DNA of 64,000 bases from Pectobacterium colocasium (GCF_020181655.1 NZ_CP084032.1:310001-374000); one strand, 5' to 3'; shown: positions 1-10,732, numbered from the stretch's first letter. The notes: generated by a model from the sequence alone, not told the origin. A program made the numbers and translations.

Positions 1-773
1 GGATCGAGTGACTGGATCAGCGCCAGCGCTTCTTTCAGCACGTCTTCTTTCAGACGCGTGATGCGGATCAGGCTACGGAAATCATGGTTGGCTAACAGAT
101 CGAGATGATCGCTGACGATCAGGCGGGCTTCGGCCAGACGCGGCGTGCTGTCAGCAAACTGGGAAAGCTGCACCAGCAGGCAATCACGCAGATCGCGAGC
201 GGCGACGCCAACAGGATCAAAGCGTTGCACGCGTTTGAGTACGGCTTCGACTTCTTCCAACGTCACATCGTCGTCGCCGATGCTGTCAAGAATGTCCTCC
301 AGCGGTACGGTCAGGTAGCCTGTGTTGTCCACGGCATCAACGATAGAGGTCGCGATAGCGGCGTCGGTGTCGGAAAACGGTGTGAGTTCGACCTGCCACA
401 TCAGGTAATCCTGAAGCGTTTGCGTGGTTTCGCCTTGGTAAATTGGCAGTTCTTCATCGCGATAGTCGGTGCCGGTGCCTGACGGTGTGCCTGCGGAGTA
501 AATCTCATCCCAGGTGGCGTCTAGCGGCAATTCTTCCGGCATGTCCTTCTGTTCCAGAGCTTCACCGGTATCCAGTGAATCGCTGTCTGCCTTTTCAAAT
601 GACTCGATTTCGTCGTGCTGATCCGTTTGTTCGAGCAACGGATTGCTTTCCAGTGCCTGCTGAATTTCCTGTTGCAATTCAAGCGTGGACAGTTGCAACA
701 GGCGGATGGCCTGTTGGAGCTGTGGGGTCATGGCCAGTTGCTGGCTAAGCCTGAGTTGCAAACCTTGCTTCAT
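1..773 (-). CDS. rpoN: RNA polymerase sigma-54 factor RpoN (N-terminal part, cut by window edge)
   Basis: Sigma-54 directs core RNA polymerase to -24/-12 promoters of nitrogen and other regulons, and needs enhancer-binding ATPases to melt DNA. About 257 codons are present. The protein opens [27 protein letters not shown], the glutamine-rich activator-interacting region I. An acidic stretch (region II, about residues 50-120) follows, then the start of the core-binding region. The DNA-binding C-terminus with the RpoN box lies beyond base 1. The start is the ATG at 773. lptB lies 49 bp upstream on the same strand, the usual enteric lptB-rpoN order. Identification is secure; completeness cannot be judged. 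Confidence 0.95.
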   Translation of the reverse strand, partial: MKQGLQLRLSQQLAMTPQLQQAIRLLQLSTLELQQEIQQALESNPLLEQTDQHDEIESFEKADSDSLDTGEALEQKDMPEELPLDATWDEIYSAGTPSGTGTDYRDEELPIYQGETTQTLQDYLMWQVELTPFSDTDAAIATSIVDAVDNTGYLTVPLEDILDSIGDDDVTLEEVEAVLKRVQRFDPVGVAARDLRDCLLVQLSQFADSTPRLAEARLIVSDHLDLLANHDFRSLIRITRLKEDVLKEALALIQSLD

Positions 774-822
774 AAATCGCGCTAACGTCCCATAAGTGCT
801 GCAAAGAGAAAATAGTACCCTA

Positions 823-1548
823 TCAGAGTCGGAAGCCTTCGCCCAGATAGACGCGCTTCACTTGTTCGTCGGCCAGAATATCGGTCGGTGAACCGTGGGC
901 GATCAGGTTGCCTTGACTCACGATATAGGCTCGTTCACAGACATCGAGCGTTTCGCGGACGTTATGATCGGTAATCAACACGCCAAGTCCGCTGTCACGC
1001 AGATGTTCAATGATTTTTTTAATATCCAGTACGGAGATCGGGTCTACGCCCGCAAACGGTTCATCCAACAGGATGAACTTCGGCTTTGCCGCCAGCGCAC
1101 GCGCAATCTCTACGCGGCGTCTTTCCCCACCGGACAGCGATTGTCCCAGACTATCGCGCAAATGAATAATATGGAATTCTTCCATTAGCTCATTGGCACG
1201 ATCTTCCTGCTGCTCGGTCGTCAGATCTTTGCGGATCTGCAACACCGCCATCAGGTTGTCATAGACGCTTAAGCGACGAAAAATAGAGGCTTCCTGCGGC
1301 AGGTAGCCGATGCCGCGCAGCGCACGTTCGTGCAGGGGAAGCAGGCTGATGTCGTCGTTGTCGATGACAATACGCCCTTCATCACGGGGGACGATACCCA
1401 CGACCATGTAGAACGTTGTCGTTTTACCAGCACCGTTCGGCCCGAGCAGGCCGACGATTTCACCGGAATTGACAGTGAGGCTGACGTTTTCGACGACCTT
1501 ACGGCCTTTGTACGCCTTAGCCAGATTTTCTGCGGTTAATGTTGCCAT
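823..1548 (-). CDS. lptB: LPS export ABC transporter ATPase LptB
   Basis: Cytoplasmic ATPase of the LptB2FGC complex, which extracts lipopolysaccharide from the inner membrane and pushes it along the Lpt bridge. The 241 residues match the E. coli length. A Walker A motif (GPNGAGKTT) lies near residue 36, the signature LSGGERRR in the middle, Walker B ([10 protein letters not shown]) after it, and the switch histidine in TDHNV. It follows lptA by 3 bp in a lptC-lptA-lptB unit read leftward, with rpoN downstream. Nothing unusual is seen. Confidence 0.97.
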   Translation of the reverse strand: MATLTAENLAKAYKGRKVVENVSLTVNSGEIVGLLGPNGAGKTTTFYMVVGIVPRDEGRIVIDNDDISLLPLHERALRGIGYLPQEASIFRRLSVYDNLMAVLQIRKDLTTEQQEDRANELMEEFHIIHLRDSLGQSLSGGERRRVEIARALAAKPKFILLDEPFAGVDPISVLDIKKIIEHLRDSGLGVLITDHNVRETLDVCERAYIVSQGNLIAHGSPTDILADEQVKRVYLGEGFRL

Positions 1549-1551
1549 AAC

Positions 1552-2124
1552 TTATTCAGTGACCCGTGGTTGCGGTTGTTGAGAACGAGAAGGCTGGCTC
1601 TTGTTCTCTTTCTCCTGAAGCTGAGAGGGAACCAACACCGTCGTCACGCGCTTTCCTTTTTCGCTGGTCGCTTCCATCTGCTGCTGTTTCACCAGATAGG
1701 TGATGCGATCGCCTTTTACATTGCTATCCTGCTGTTCCAGATAGGCATTGCCTGTCAGCACCAGAAAGTCTTTGGCCAGTTCGTAGCGGATTTTCTGCGC
1801 GTGGCCTTTAACCGGTTTGCCGTTGTCCTGCATCTGGTAGAACGTCACGGGGTTACCGTAGCCTTCCACCACTTCACTGCCTTGCGCGCCCTGTGGGCGC
1901 GTCACGACGACCTTGTCAGCTTTTACTTCAATCGTCCCTTGCTTCACGACAACATTACCGGTGAACGTCACCGTGTTGCCCTGCATGTCCAGAGACTGCT
2001 GTGCGGAATCAATGCGAATCGGTTGGTTGCTATCGCCAGTGACGGCAAAGGCGGAAACGCTGACGGCGAACAGCGAGCTGGCGATCAGGGTGTTACGCAT
2101 CGGATTATTGGTTTTGGATTTCAT
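1552..2124 (-). CDS. lptA: LPS transport periplasmic bridge protein LptA
   Basis: Periplasmic beta-jellyroll protein that oligomerises into the bridge carrying LPS from LptC to LptD. The 190 residues begin with a Sec signal peptide (about residues 1-27, ending SVSAFA) and continue with the conserved QQSLDMQGN and FTGNV segments of the OstA/LptA domain. The C-terminus is a polar, glutamine-rich tail. The start codon lies 20 bp inside the end of lptC, suggesting translational coupling, and lptB follows after 3 bp. Confidence 0.96.
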   Translation of the reverse strand: MKSKTNNPMRNTLIASSLFAVSVSAFAVTGDSNQPIRIDSAQQSLDMQGNTVTFTGNVVVKQGTIEVKADKVVVTRPQGAQGSEVVEGYGNPVTFYQMQDNGKPVKGHAQKIRYELAKDFLVLTGNAYLEQQDSNVKGDRITYLVKQQQMEATSEKGKRVTTVLVPSQLQEKENKSQPSRSQQPQPRVTE

Positions 2125-2671
2125 AAGAGGTTTTTACCTTTTCGATCAACTCGGCCGTTTTGTTACGCAGATTTCCGCGCATTTTCATTCCGCTTGAGGT
2201 AAAGCTGGTGCCGTACAGGGTGACTTCATCATCGGAGGAAACGTCCTGCGTCACCAGATTCACCTGGGCATTATTCGTTGTGATGCGCTGAAGCTGTGCG
2301 TCTTTCGTCAGGCTATTCACCTCGACGTGACCGTACAGATAGAGCATCTTGTCTTTTGTCAGCTTGGCGCGGTCGGCGCGGACTGACCAGGTTGCCGTCC
2401 CTTGTTCGTTGAACAAGGTGGCAACGGGGGCGGTAAACCAACTCAACTGCTCGTCGTTGAAATACTCCGCTTTTTCCGAAATCAGTCTGTAACTCAGCTT
2501 ACCCGCAGGGCTGTATACCTGCGTGTTGGTTTTCTCGCTGGTATAAACCGGCACGGCGGGGTCGCTTGCATCCGGTGCCGCTACCGTGTCGTCATCCGCA
2601 ATATTCCAGCCGATGAGGATAAGCACCAAGAGGGCCAGAAAAGCGGTGAGCCAACGCTTGGTTTTACTCAT
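2105..2671 (-). CDS. lptC: LPS export inner-membrane anchor LptC
   Basis: Bitopic inner-membrane protein of the LptBFGC extractor that receives LPS and hands it to LptA. The 188 residues have one N-terminal membrane segment (about residues 8-25, WLTAFLALLVLILIGWNIA) followed by a periplasmic jellyroll of the same fold as LptA. The gene overlaps the kdsC stop by 4 bp and lptA by 20 bp, so kdsC-lptC-lptA-lptB is probably read as one message. Confidence 0.95.
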   Translation of the reverse strand: MSKTKRWLTAFLALLVLILIGWNIADDDTVAAPDASDPAVPVYTSEKTNTQVYSPAGKLSYRLISEKAEYFNDEQLSWFTAPVATLFNEQGTATWSVRADRAKLTKDKMLYLYGHVEVNSLTKDAQLQRITTNNAQVNLVTQDVSSDDEVTLYGTSFTSSGMKMRGNLRNKTAELIEKVKTSYEIQNQ

Positions 2672-3234
2672 ATTGACAACCCTTTGGCATGCTCCAGCTT
2701 GTCCTGCGAGAACAGAATCAAATCACACAGCTCACGTACTGCGCCACGCCCGCCCGCAAGGCGAGTGACATAATCTGCGCGTGGTAACAACAACGGGTGA
2801 GCGTCAGCCACGGCAACGCTCAACCCGACCTTTGCCATCACTGGCCAGTCGATCATATCGTCGCCGATATACGCGACCTGATTTGCCGTTACTGATAGTT
2901 TATCCAACAGATCGTTGAAGGCCAAAACCTTATCCGATTGCCCCTGATAAAGATGGTTAATGCCCAGTGTTTTACACCGATCTTCCAGCAATTTTGCTGA
3001 GCGTCCGGTGATAATGGCAACCTCAATGTCAGACGTCAGTAAGCAGCGAATGCCATAGCCGTCGCGGACGTTAAAGGCTTTCAGCTCTTCGCCGTGGTTG
3101 CCCATGTAAATCAGACCATCGGACATCACGCCGTCAACGTCGCAGATTAACAGGCGAACTTCACGGGCTTTATCCAGTACCTGTTGATCGACAGGCCCAT
3201 AGCAGGTATCGGTTTGCGCCCTGACTTCACTCAT
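2668..3234 (-). CDS. kdsC: 3-deoxy-D-manno-octulosonate 8-phosphate phosphatase KdsC
   Basis: HAD-type phosphatase that removes phosphate from Kdo-8-phosphate, the third step of Kdo synthesis for LPS inner core. The 188 residues contain the HAD nucleophile motif (ICDVDGVMSDG, about residues 30-40), the Thr/Ser motif region (IITGRSA) and the acidic Mg-binding GDDMID. It lies 19 bp after kdsD and overlaps lptC by 4 bp, which links Kdo supply with LPS export. Confidence 0.96.
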   Translation of the reverse strand: MSEVRAQTDTCYGPVDQQVLDKAREVRLLICDVDGVMSDGLIYMGNHGEELKAFNVRDGYGIRCLLTSDIEVAIITGRSAKLLEDRCKTLGINHLYQGQSDKVLAFNDLLDKLSVTANQVAYIGDDMIDWPVMAKVGLSVAVADAHPLLLPRADYVTRLAGGRGAVRELCDLILFSQDKLEHAKGLSI

Positions 3235-3253
3235 TCACAATTATCCTTTCTTT

Positions 3254-4363
3254 TTAAACCACACCCGCTCGCAACATATCGTGCATATGGATAATACCGA
3301 CCAGATGATCGTTTTCTGCCACCAGCAACGAGGTGATGTGACGCGACTGCATCAGGTTAAGTGCATCCACCGCCAGCGTTTGCGGTGCGACCCGGATGCC
3401 GCCCGCGGTCATCACATCAGCAATGCGCGCGCTGTTCAAGTCAATATTCATGTCGAAGATGCGGCGCAGGTCGCCATCGGTAAAGATGCCCTGAATTTTC
3501 ATATCCGCTTCGCAGATTACCGTCATACCCAGATTTTTGCGCGTAATTTCCACCAGCGCATCACGCAGTGAAGCATCGTGTGGGACATGCGGGATCTCAT
3601 CGCCTGAATGCATGATATCGCTGACGCGCAGTAAAAGTTTGCGGCCGAGTGCGCCACCAGGGTGAGAAAGGGCGAAATCTTCGGCGGTAAAGCCACGCGC
3701 CTGTAGCAAAGCCACGGCCAGCGCGTCTCCCATGACCAGCGTCGCAGTGGTGCTGGTAGTGGGGGCGAGACCAAGCGGGCAGGCTTCCTGCGGGACGTGG
3801 ACGCACAGGTGAATGTCCGCCGCTTTACCCATCGTACTTTCCGGCGCGCTGGTCATACAGATCAGGAACACTTTCTGGCGTTTCAGGACGGGGATCAGCG
3901 ACAGAATTTCATGGGACTCGCCGGAGTTGGAAATGGCGATCACGATATCGTGCGGTGTCACCATACCGAGGTCACCGTGGCTGGCTTCGCCCGGATGAAC
4001 AAAAAAAGCAGGCGTACCGGTACTGGCGAAGGTCGCGGCCATCTTGCAGCCAATGTGACCAGATTTGCCCATTCCCATCACCACGACTTTGCCCTGGCAA
4101 TGGAATATTTTTTTACAGGCGAGGGTAAAATTGTCATCAATGTACTGGTCTAATTGCGCAAGCCCATCGCGTTCGATACTCAGTACCTGCTTGCCCGCCT
4201 GCTGAAAGTCGAAATCGGCCGGTAGTTCGTGAGCCTGCTGTAGCCTATGGCCAGCTTGCGAGCCATGATCGGCCTGTCGTGTATGATCGGCTTGTTGTGC
4301 GTGGTCGGATAGTGCACGGTCAGACAGCTGTTTTAGACGAGCATCTTGTTCAAACTGTGACAT
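3254..4363 (-). CDS. kdsD: D-arabinose 5-phosphate isomerase KdsD with N-terminal repeat extension
   Basis: Converts ribulose 5-phosphate to arabinose 5-phosphate, the first committed step to Kdo. A SIS sugar isomerase domain (about residues 85-235, with GMGKSGHIG and ISNSGES) is followed by two CBS domains. The protein has 369 residues against 328 in E. coli as I recall it. The extra 41 or so are N-terminal and contain four near-identical six-residue units beginning DH or GH (residues 20-43). The start at 4363 has a good AGGAC ribosome site seven bases upstream, and no ATG lies between the repeats and the conserved FDFQQAGKQVL, so the extension looks translated. What it does is unknown. Confidence 0.95.
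   Translation of the reverse strand: MSQFEQDARLKQLSDRALSDHAQQADHTRQADHGSQAGHRLQQAHELPADFDFQQAGKQVLSIERDGLAQLDQYIDDNFTLACKKIFHCQGKVVVMGMGKSGHIGCKMAATFASTGTPAFFVHPGEASHGDLGMVTPHDIVIAISNSGESHEILSLIPVLKRQKVFLICMTSAPESTMGKAADIHLCVHVPQEACPLGLAPTTSTTATLVMGDALAVALLQARGFTAEDFALSHPGGALGRKLLLRVSDIMHSGDEIPHVPHDASLRDALVEITRKNLGMTVICEADMKIQGIFTDGDLRRIFDMNIDLNSARIADVMTAGGIRVAPQTLAVDALNLMQSRHITSLLVAENDHLVGIIHMHDMLRAGVV
4247..4318 (-). repeat. 18-bp tandem repeats inside kdsD
   Basis: Four head-to-tail units of 18 bp begin at 4247, 4265, 4283 and 4301 (plus-strand cores ATGGCCAG, ATGATCGG, ATGATCGG, GTGGTCGG). They are in frame and encode the hexapeptides DHAQQA, DHTRQA, DHGSQA and GHRLQQ. The period is a multiple of three, so copy-number change would not break the gene. 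Confidence 0.85.
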
Positions 4364-4375
4364 ACCAATAGTCCT

Positions 4376-4454
4376 GATTATGATGGAAAACAGAGCGTCT
4401 TATGAAAAGCAAAGCTTCTCTATGAAAAACAAAACGTCTCTATGAAAAACAAAA
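4376..4454 (-). repeat. 20-bp tandem repeats over the yrbG stop codon
   Basis: Four units of 19-20 bp run from 4376 to 4454. On the minus strand the best-kept unit reads TTTTGTTTTTCATAGAGACG. The first two are identical except for two bases, and the outer two have diverged. The first unit supplies the last codons and the TAG stop of yrbG; the others fill the space before kdsD. Confidence 0.8.
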
Positions 4455-5405
4455 CAGGGCCGTCAGATAGGCGATAAACGCGCAGCATAATAATGCGCCT
4501 GCGCCTTGTCCTATACGGCGTTTTTTACTGAGGCACAGTGCGGTTAACAGCACGCTCGCCGCCAGCATGACCCAATAGTCGCGTTGAAAAACCTGAGGAT
4601 TCAGCGCGCCCGGCGAGAGCAGGGCGGGAACGCCCAAAACAATCGCGATATTAAAAATGTTCGAGCCAATCAGGTTGCCCAGCGCAATATCATCTTCTTT
4701 CTTCAACGTCCCGACGATGGCGGTCGCCAGTTCAGGCAGGCTAGTACCGATCGCCAATATCGTTAGCCCGATGGTCAATTCACTGACGTCGAAGTAGCGT
4801 GCAATGACGGTGGCGTTGTCCACCACCATGCGGGCAGCCATAGGTAAAATAATCAGGCCGAGAATCAGCCACAACACGGCCACCATCTGATTGCTGTCGT
4901 CCTGCGGAAGTTCCGCCAGCTGTTCGCGGGTCAGGCTATCGCCACCTTCTCGCTGTGCCTGCTGCGCCATACGCAGTATCAACACCAAACACAGAACGGC
5001 GGCGAAGAGCAGCATCATGCCGTCTGCGCGGCTCAGGTAGCTATCATGCAGTAAAACGCCACACAATAAAGTGACGGACAACATGAGCGGCAATTCCCGA
5101 CGCAGGATGGCTGACTGTACTGTCAGCGGCCGGATAAGCGCTGCGCTGCCGAGAATGAGTAAGATATTGGCGATATTAGAGCCGATAACATTACCGACGG
5201 CCATATCGTTCTGATTGTTTAAGGCGGCGGTAACGGAAACAATCAGCTCAGGGAGAGAGGTGCCGAAGCCGACAATGGTGATGCCGATGACGAAAGGAGG
5301 TAAGCCAAGAGAACGCGCAAGCACGGCAGCGCCATAGACAAGACGATCGGCACCGTAAACCAGTAGTAGCAAACCAACGAACAAGAGTAGTGTTGCAAAG
5401 AGCAT
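4440..5405 (-). CDS. yrbG: Ca2+/Na+ antiporter-family membrane protein YrbG
   Basis: Inner-membrane cation exchanger of the CaCA superfamily. The protein is very hydrophobic with about ten membrane segments and carries the two inverted alpha repeats with GTSLPEL signatures (GFGTSLPELIVSV near residue 50 and AIGTSLPELATAI near residue 215). I place the start at 5405 (MLFATLLLF), which has an AGGAC site 7 bases upstream and matches the E. coli N-terminus; an ATG 33 bases further out lacks that support. Length is 321 residues. The last codons come from a 20-bp tandem repeat. The transported ion is inferred from the family only. Confidence 0.92.
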   Translation of the reverse strand: MLFATLLLFVGLLLLVYGADRLVYGAAVLARSLGLPPFVIGITIVGFGTSLPELIVSVTAALNNQNDMAVGNVIGSNIANILLILGSAALIRPLTVQSAILRRELPLMLSVTLLCGVLLHDSYLSRADGMMLLFAAVLCLVLILRMAQQAQREGGDSLTREQLAELPQDDSNQMVAVLWLILGLIILPMAARMVVDNATVIARYFDVSELTIGLTILAIGTSLPELATAIVGTLKKEDDIALGNLIGSNIFNIAIVLGVPALLSPGALNPQVFQRDYWVMLAASVLLTALCLSKKRRIGQGAGALLCCAFIAYLTALFCFS

Positions 5406-5425
5406 GCAGCGTCCTTTAATAGGAT

Positions 5426-5553
5426 ATATACCCGTCATACTTCAAGCCGCATGTGTGTTGGCTGCGTTTACTCATCTGAATCAATTACTTGAGTAAGCTC
5501 ATCGGGATTCCCCCGCTTGCCGCCTTCCTGCAACTCGAATTATTTAGTGTATA
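5426..5553. repeat. Dispersed terminal-inverted repeat element (about 128 bp)
   Basis: The segment opens ATACCCGTCATACTTCAAG and closes CTGCAACTCGAATTATTTAGTGTAT, roughly inverted ends, with an inner palindrome around TTACTTGAGTAAG. From memory this matches a non-coding repeat found in many copies in Pectobacterium, Serratia and Yersinia intergenic regions. It sits in the divergent gap between yrbG and mlaF. A shorter, diverged relative is at 44522-44610. Confidence 0.75.
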
Positions 5554-5831
5554 ATCACCGGCTTGTTGTCGAATAAGTCAGCATTTCTGGACGATTTTCG
5601 CACAAAAAGCATTTTTCTGTGATGAGTGCTAATTCTGACGGTGCCAGGCGAAAAAGTAAAACCTGTCGCGATAAGTAAAACCCGATAACGGTTTATGCCG
5701 CCATTTTGGACAAGAACTGACGGTAAGTTTTTGTAAAACTCGCACCTTGATGAAAGTCAGCCGTTAGGCTGGAGTGAAAGACGCTACATAAACGTACTGA
5801 CTGGCGTACTGATTGGTAAGGAATGGAAATA
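5554..5831 (+). promoter_or_regulatory. Upstream region of the mla operon
   Basis: About 280 bp between the dispersed repeat and mlaF hold no credible gene. The operon promoter must lie here or in the repeat, but I cannot pick hexamers with confidence. An AAGGA ribosome site at 5818-5822 abuts the ATG at 5823 and lies nine bases from the ATG at 5832, which favours 5832 as the mlaF start. Confidence 0.45.
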
Positions 5832-6644
5832 ATGCACCATGAGGCAACTAATCTGGTTGAGATCCGTGGTCTGAGCTTTCGTCGCGGGGAGCGAGAGATC
5901 TTTACGGACATCACGCTGAATGTTCCTAAAGGCAAGGTCACCGCGATCATGGGGCCTTCCGGTATCGGTAAAACTACGCTGTTGCGCCTGATTGGCGGGC
6001 AGCTACAGCCGGACAGTGGCGAGATCTGGTTTGATGGCGAGAATATCCCCACGCTGTCGCGTAGCGAACTGTACAACGCGCGCAAGAAAATGAGCATGTT
6101 GTTTCAGTCCGGGGCGCTATTCACCGATTTGAACGTGTTTGATAATGTCGCCTGGCCGCTGCGTGAACATACTAAACTGCCGGAATCGCTGCTGCGTAGC
6201 ATTGTGATGATGAAGCTAGAGGCGGTGGGGTTGCGTGGTGCGTCAGAACTGATGCCTGCGGAACTGTCCGGCGGTATGGCGCGGCGCGCGGCGTTGGCGA
6301 GAGCCATTGCGCTTGACCCGCAGTTGATTATGTTTGATGAGCCTTTTGTCGGGCAGGATCCGATCACGCTGGGGACGCTGGTGAAGCTCATTGATGAGTT
6401 GAACCATGCGTTGGGCGTGACCTGCATTGTCGTTTCTCACGATGTGCCAGAAGTGATGAGCATCGCCGATTACGCCTATATCGTGGCTGACAAACGCGTG
6501 GTGGCAGAAGGGACGGCGGATGAACTGAGAGCGAACACTGACCCGCAGGTTCGTCAGTTTCTGGACGGTATCGCCGACGGGCCAGTGCCTTTCCGTTTTC
6601 CGGCGGGCGACTATAAAACGTCACTGCTAGGCTCAGGAGGTTAA
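5832..6644 (+). CDS. mlaF: Phospholipid ABC transporter ATPase MlaF
   Basis: Cytoplasmic ATPase of the MlaFEDB complex, which moves phospholipids between the inner membrane and the periplasmic carrier MlaC to keep the outer membrane asymmetric. Walker A (GPSGIGKTT), the Q-loop FQSGALF, signature LSGGMARR, Walker B ([10 protein letters not shown]) and the SHD switch are all present, and the C-terminus carries the FRFPAGDY tail that binds the partner subunit. The product is 270 residues from the ATG at 5832, or 273 from 5823. mlaE follows after 7 bp. Confidence 0.96.
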   Translation: MHHEATNLVEIRGLSFRRGEREIFTDITLNVPKGKVTAIMGPSGIGKTTLLRLIGGQLQPDSGEIWFDGENIPTLSRSELYNARKKMSMLFQSGALFTDLNVFDNVAWPLREHTKLPESLLRSIVMMKLEAVGLRGASELMPAELSGGMARRAALARAIALDPQLIMFDEPFVGQDPITLGTLVKLIDELNHALGVTCIVVSHDVPEVMSIADYAYIVADKRVVAEGTADELRANTDPQVRQFLDGIADGPVPFRFPAGDYKTSLLGSGG

Positions 6645-6651
6645 CGCAGTC

Positions 6652-7434
6652 ATGTTATTACGGACGTTGGCGTCGTTTGGGCGTCAAGGCATCGCTACCA
6701 GTGCCGCGTTTGGGCGCGCCGGATTGATGCTGTTTAATGCGCTGGTGGGGAAACCCGAATTCAGAAAACAGTGGCCGCTGTTGGTGAAACAGCTTTACAG
6801 CGTTGGCGTGCAGTCGCTGCTGATCATCATGGTTTCCGGCCTGTTCATCGGCATGGTTCTGGGGTTGCAGGGCTTTATCATTCTGACGACTTACAGCGCC
6901 GAGGCCAGTCTGGGCATGATGGTGGCGCTGTCGCTGCTGCGTGAGCTTGGTCCGGTAGTGACGGCGCTGCTGTTCGCCGGGCGTGCAGGTTCCGCGCTGA
7001 CGGCAGAAATCGGGCTAATGAAGGCAACGGAACAGCTCTCCAGCATGGAGATGATGGCGGTCGACCCGCTGCGTCGCGTTGTTGCACCGCGCTTTTGGGC
7101 TGGGCTAATCAGCATGCCGCTGCTGGCAATCATTTTTGTCGCCGTGGGGATCTGGGGAGGCGGGTTAGTCGGTGTGGACTGGAAAGGCATCGACAGCGGG
7201 TTCTTCTGGTCCGCCATGCAGGGTGCGGTTGACTGGCGTCAGGATGTCTTGAACTGCGTGATTAAAAGTGTCGTATTTGCGATTACCGTGACCTGGATTG
7301 CACTGTTTAACGGCTATGACGCGATCCCGACGTCTGAAGGGATTAGCCGTGCAACGACGCGAACCGTCGTGCACTCGTCGTTAGCGGTATTGGGATTGGA
7401 TTTTGTGCTGACAGCACTGATGTTTGGGAACTGA
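6652..7434 (+). CDS. mlaE: Phospholipid ABC transporter permease MlaE
   Basis: Integral inner-membrane permease of the Mla transporter, 260 residues as in E. coli. An amphipathic N-terminus precedes about five membrane segments; the family-diagnostic [26 protein letters not shown] stretch occupies about residues 95-125. Its stop is four bases before the mlaD start, so translation is probably coupled. An AGGAGG ribosome site overlaps the end of mlaF. Confidence 0.96.
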   Translation: MLLRTLASFGRQGIATSAAFGRAGLMLFNALVGKPEFRKQWPLLVKQLYSVGVQSLLIIMVSGLFIGMVLGLQGFIILTTYSAEASLGMMVALSLLRELGPVVTALLFAGRAGSALTAEIGLMKATEQLSSMEMMAVDPLRRVVAPRFWAGLISMPLLAIIFVAVGIWGGGLVGVDWKGIDSGFFWSAMQGAVDWRQDVLNCVIKSVVFAITVTWIALFNGYDAIPTSEGISRATTRTVVHSSLAVLGLDFVLTALMFGN

Positions 7435-7438
7435 GTCG

Positions 7439-8005
7439 ATGCAAACAAAGAAAACTGAAGTCTGGGTTGGTGTGTTTATGTTGATCGCGCTGGCTGCCAT
7501 CCTTTTTTTATGCCTGAAAGTGGCCGATCTCAAGTCGATCGGGAGTGAGCCGACGTATCGTCTGTACGCGACGTTTGACAACATTGGCGGGCTGAAAGCG
7601 CGTTCTCCGATCCGAATTGGCGGCGTGGTCATTGGTCGCGTGGCAGATATTTCGCTGGACGAGAAAACCTACCTGCCGCGCGTGGCGATGGATATTCAGC
7701 AGCGCTACGATCATATTCCTGATACCAGTTCTCTGGCTATCCGTACCTCCGGTTTGCTGGGCGAACAGTATCTGGCACTGAACATTGGGTTTGAAGATGA
7801 AGAAATGGGCACCGCGATCCTGAAAGACGGAGGTGTGATTCAGGACACCAAGTCAGCGATGGTACTTGAAGATCTCATCGGTCAATTCCTATATAAGAGC
7901 GGCAGCAATAGCGAAGATAATGCCGGTCAATCGGGTACGGAGCCGGGTGCCAATCCTGCGGCAACCCCAGAGCACAACAACGAACCTGTTCCTTCACATC
8001 CATAA
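7439..8005 (+). CDS. mlaD: Phospholipid-binding MCE protein MlaD
   Basis: Membrane-anchored MCE-domain protein that forms a hexameric ring over the MlaE permease and passes lipid to MlaC. One N-terminal membrane helix (about residues 8-27) is followed by a single MCE domain (about 38-116, with FDNIGGLKARSPIRIGGVVIGRV). The C-terminal tail is low-complexity and rich in Asn, Gly and Pro. The start MQTKKTEVWVG at 7439 matches E. coli; an in-frame ATG 15 bases earlier lies inside mlaE and is less likely. Confidence 0.95.
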   Translation: MQTKKTEVWVGVFMLIALAAILFLCLKVADLKSIGSEPTYRLYATFDNIGGLKARSPIRIGGVVIGRVADISLDEKTYLPRVAMDIQQRYDHIPDTSSLAIRTSGLLGEQYLALNIGFEDEEMGTAILKDGGVIQDTKSAMVLEDLIGQFLYKSGSNSEDNAGQSGTEPGANPAATPEHNNEPVPSHP

Positions 8006-8021
8006 TTAAGAGGATACCTGC

Positions 8022-8651
8022 ATGTTTAAACGTTTACTGATGGTGGCTTTACTGGTGGTCGCGCCATTAGCCAACGCGGCGGACCAAACGAATCCCTACA
8101 GTCTAATGAATGAAGCGGCGGAAAAAACGTTTAACCGCTTGAAGAACGAACAGCCAAAGATCAAACAAAATCCTGACTATCTGCGTACTATCGTACGTGA
8201 AGAGCTGCTGCCGTATGTTCAGGTGAGATACGCCGGTGCGTTGGTGCTGGGTCGTTACTACAAAGACTCGACACCGGCTCAGCGTGACGCCTATTTCAAA
8301 GCGTTTGAAGCCTATTTGGAACAGGCCTATGGGCAGGCTTTGGCGATGTATAACGGGCAAACCTATCAAATTGTGTCGGGACAGCCGCTGGGCAATGCCG
8401 ATATCGTATCCATTCGCGTGAGCATCATTGATAACGGTGGCCGTCCTCCGGTACGTCTGGACTTCCAATGGCGTAAGAACAGCCAAACCGGTCACTGGCA
8501 GGCGTTCGACATGATTGCTGAAGGTGTCAGTATGATCACCACTAAACAGAACGAGTGGGCGGCAGTCCTGCGTCAGAAAGGCGTTGATGGCCTGACTCAA
8601 CAGCTGGAATCCTCGGCGAAGCAGACCATCACGTTGGATCAGAAAAAGTAA
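8022..8651 (+). CDS. mlaC: Periplasmic phospholipid carrier MlaC
   Basis: Soluble shuttle carrying phospholipid between MlaA in the outer membrane and MlaD. A signal peptide ([19 protein letters not shown], cleaved before ADQ) precedes one MlaC/Ttg2D domain of about 190 residues, including [10 protein letters not shown] and the [11 protein letters not shown] strand. Length 209 is normal. A ribosome site (AAGAGGA) lies 7 bases before the ATG. Confidence 0.95.
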   Translation: MFKRLLMVALLVVAPLANAADQTNPYSLMNEAAEKTFNRLKNEQPKIKQNPDYLRTIVREELLPYVQVRYAGALVLGRYYKDSTPAQRDAYFKAFEAYLEQAYGQALAMYNGQTYQIVSGQPLGNADIVSIRVSIIDNGGRPPVRLDFQWRKNSQTGHWQAFDMIAEGVSMITTKQNEWAAVLRQKGVDGLTQQLESSAKQTITLDQKK

Positions 8652-8664
8652 TTTGGGTGTGAAC

Positions 8665-8955
8665 ATGGTGAACGCATTGAACTGGCAAGCGCAGGACTCC
8701 ACGCTGGCGTTAACGGGCGATCTGGATCGTGAAACGCTGTTACCGTTCTGGCAGCAGCGTGAATCGTTACTGGCGGGTAAAACGACGCTGGATGTGTCTG
8801 GATTAAACCGCGTTGATTCTGCCGGGTTAGCATTGCTGATGCACGTTTATCAGCAGCCGTCTTCAGGCGGAGAGATAACGATTGTCGGTGCCAGCGATCG
8901 GCTAAAAACGCTCATTGCGCTCTATAACCTGAATGAAATCATTCCTGTGTCTTAA
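8665..8955 (+). CDS. mlaB: STAS-domain subunit MlaB
   Basis: Small cytoplasmic STAS protein that binds MlaF and is needed for assembly and activity of the transporter. The domain core LDVSGLNRVDSAGLALLMH, including the conserved DSAG loop, is near residues 38-56. The start is uncertain: ATG 8665 (96 residues) with GGGTG six bases upstream is my choice, while TTG 8653 and GTG 8659 are in frame. A strong terminator follows, so mlaFEDCB appears to end here. Confidence 0.92.
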   Translation: MVNALNWQAQDSTLALTGDLDRETLLPFWQQRESLLAGKTTLDVSGLNRVDSAGLALLMHVYQQPSSGGEITIVGASDRLKTLIALYNLNEIIPVS

Positions 8956-8961
8956 GCTGTC

Positions 8962-9005
8962 GCGCCAATGCCTGATTTCCCCTTCAGGCATTGGCGCATT
9001 CTTTG
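8962..9005 (+). terminator. Rho-independent terminator after mlaB
   Basis: A perfect 14-bp stem, GCGCCAATGCCTGA (8962-8975) with its complement at 8984-8997, encloses an 8-base loop and is followed by a T-rich stretch. Confidence 0.85.
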
Positions 9006-9077
9006 TTTAAGATAGCGCCATATTCATCTAAGATACCTCCCTGTAAATCATCCCCCCTGACATAGAAATCGAGAGCG

Positions 9078-9332
9078 ATGGAAAATAACGAAATTAAAGA
9101 CGTGCTGATGAACGCATTAGCACTGGAAGAAGCCCATGTTTCTGGTGATGGCAGCCATTTTCAGGTCATCGTAGTGGGCGGACTTTTTGCTGGAATGAGC
9201 CGAGTCAAAAAACAGCAGGCCGTTTATGCGCCGCTGATGGAGTACATCGCGGATAACCGTATTCATGCACTGTCAATCAAGGCCTATACGCCGGAAGAGT
9301 GGCAACGCGACCGTAAACTGAACGGCTTCTAA
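9078..9332 (+). CDS. ibaG: BolA-family protein IbaG
   Basis: BolA-like protein of 84 residues, the same length as E. coli IbaG (YrbA). In that family monothiol glutaredoxin partners and Fe-S cluster handling are known; IbaG is linked to acid resistance. The fold signature [33 protein letters not shown] is kept, with the C-terminal [10 protein letters not shown] helix. It lies between the mlaB terminator and murA, so it may have its own promoter. Confidence 0.94.
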   Translation: MENNEIKDVLMNALALEEAHVSGDGSHFQVIVVGGLFAGMSRVKKQQAVYAPLMEYIADNRIHALSIKAYTPEEWQRDRKLNGF

Positions 9333-9378
9333 ATACGCTCCGTGTGTGAGCAGAGAGAAATCGCCTGTATCAGTGTGA

Positions 9379-10677
<1,299 letters not shown>

Positions 10678-10732
10678 TCGCTTCCGTTATTTGTCTTCAC
10701 TCTCTATTTGTTTTCACTATGATGTTTTTTAG

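Noticed and set aside
105..748. Plus-strand open frames opposite rpoN
   Set aside because: They are antisense to a clear RpoN frame, have no ribosome site and show no recognisable domain.
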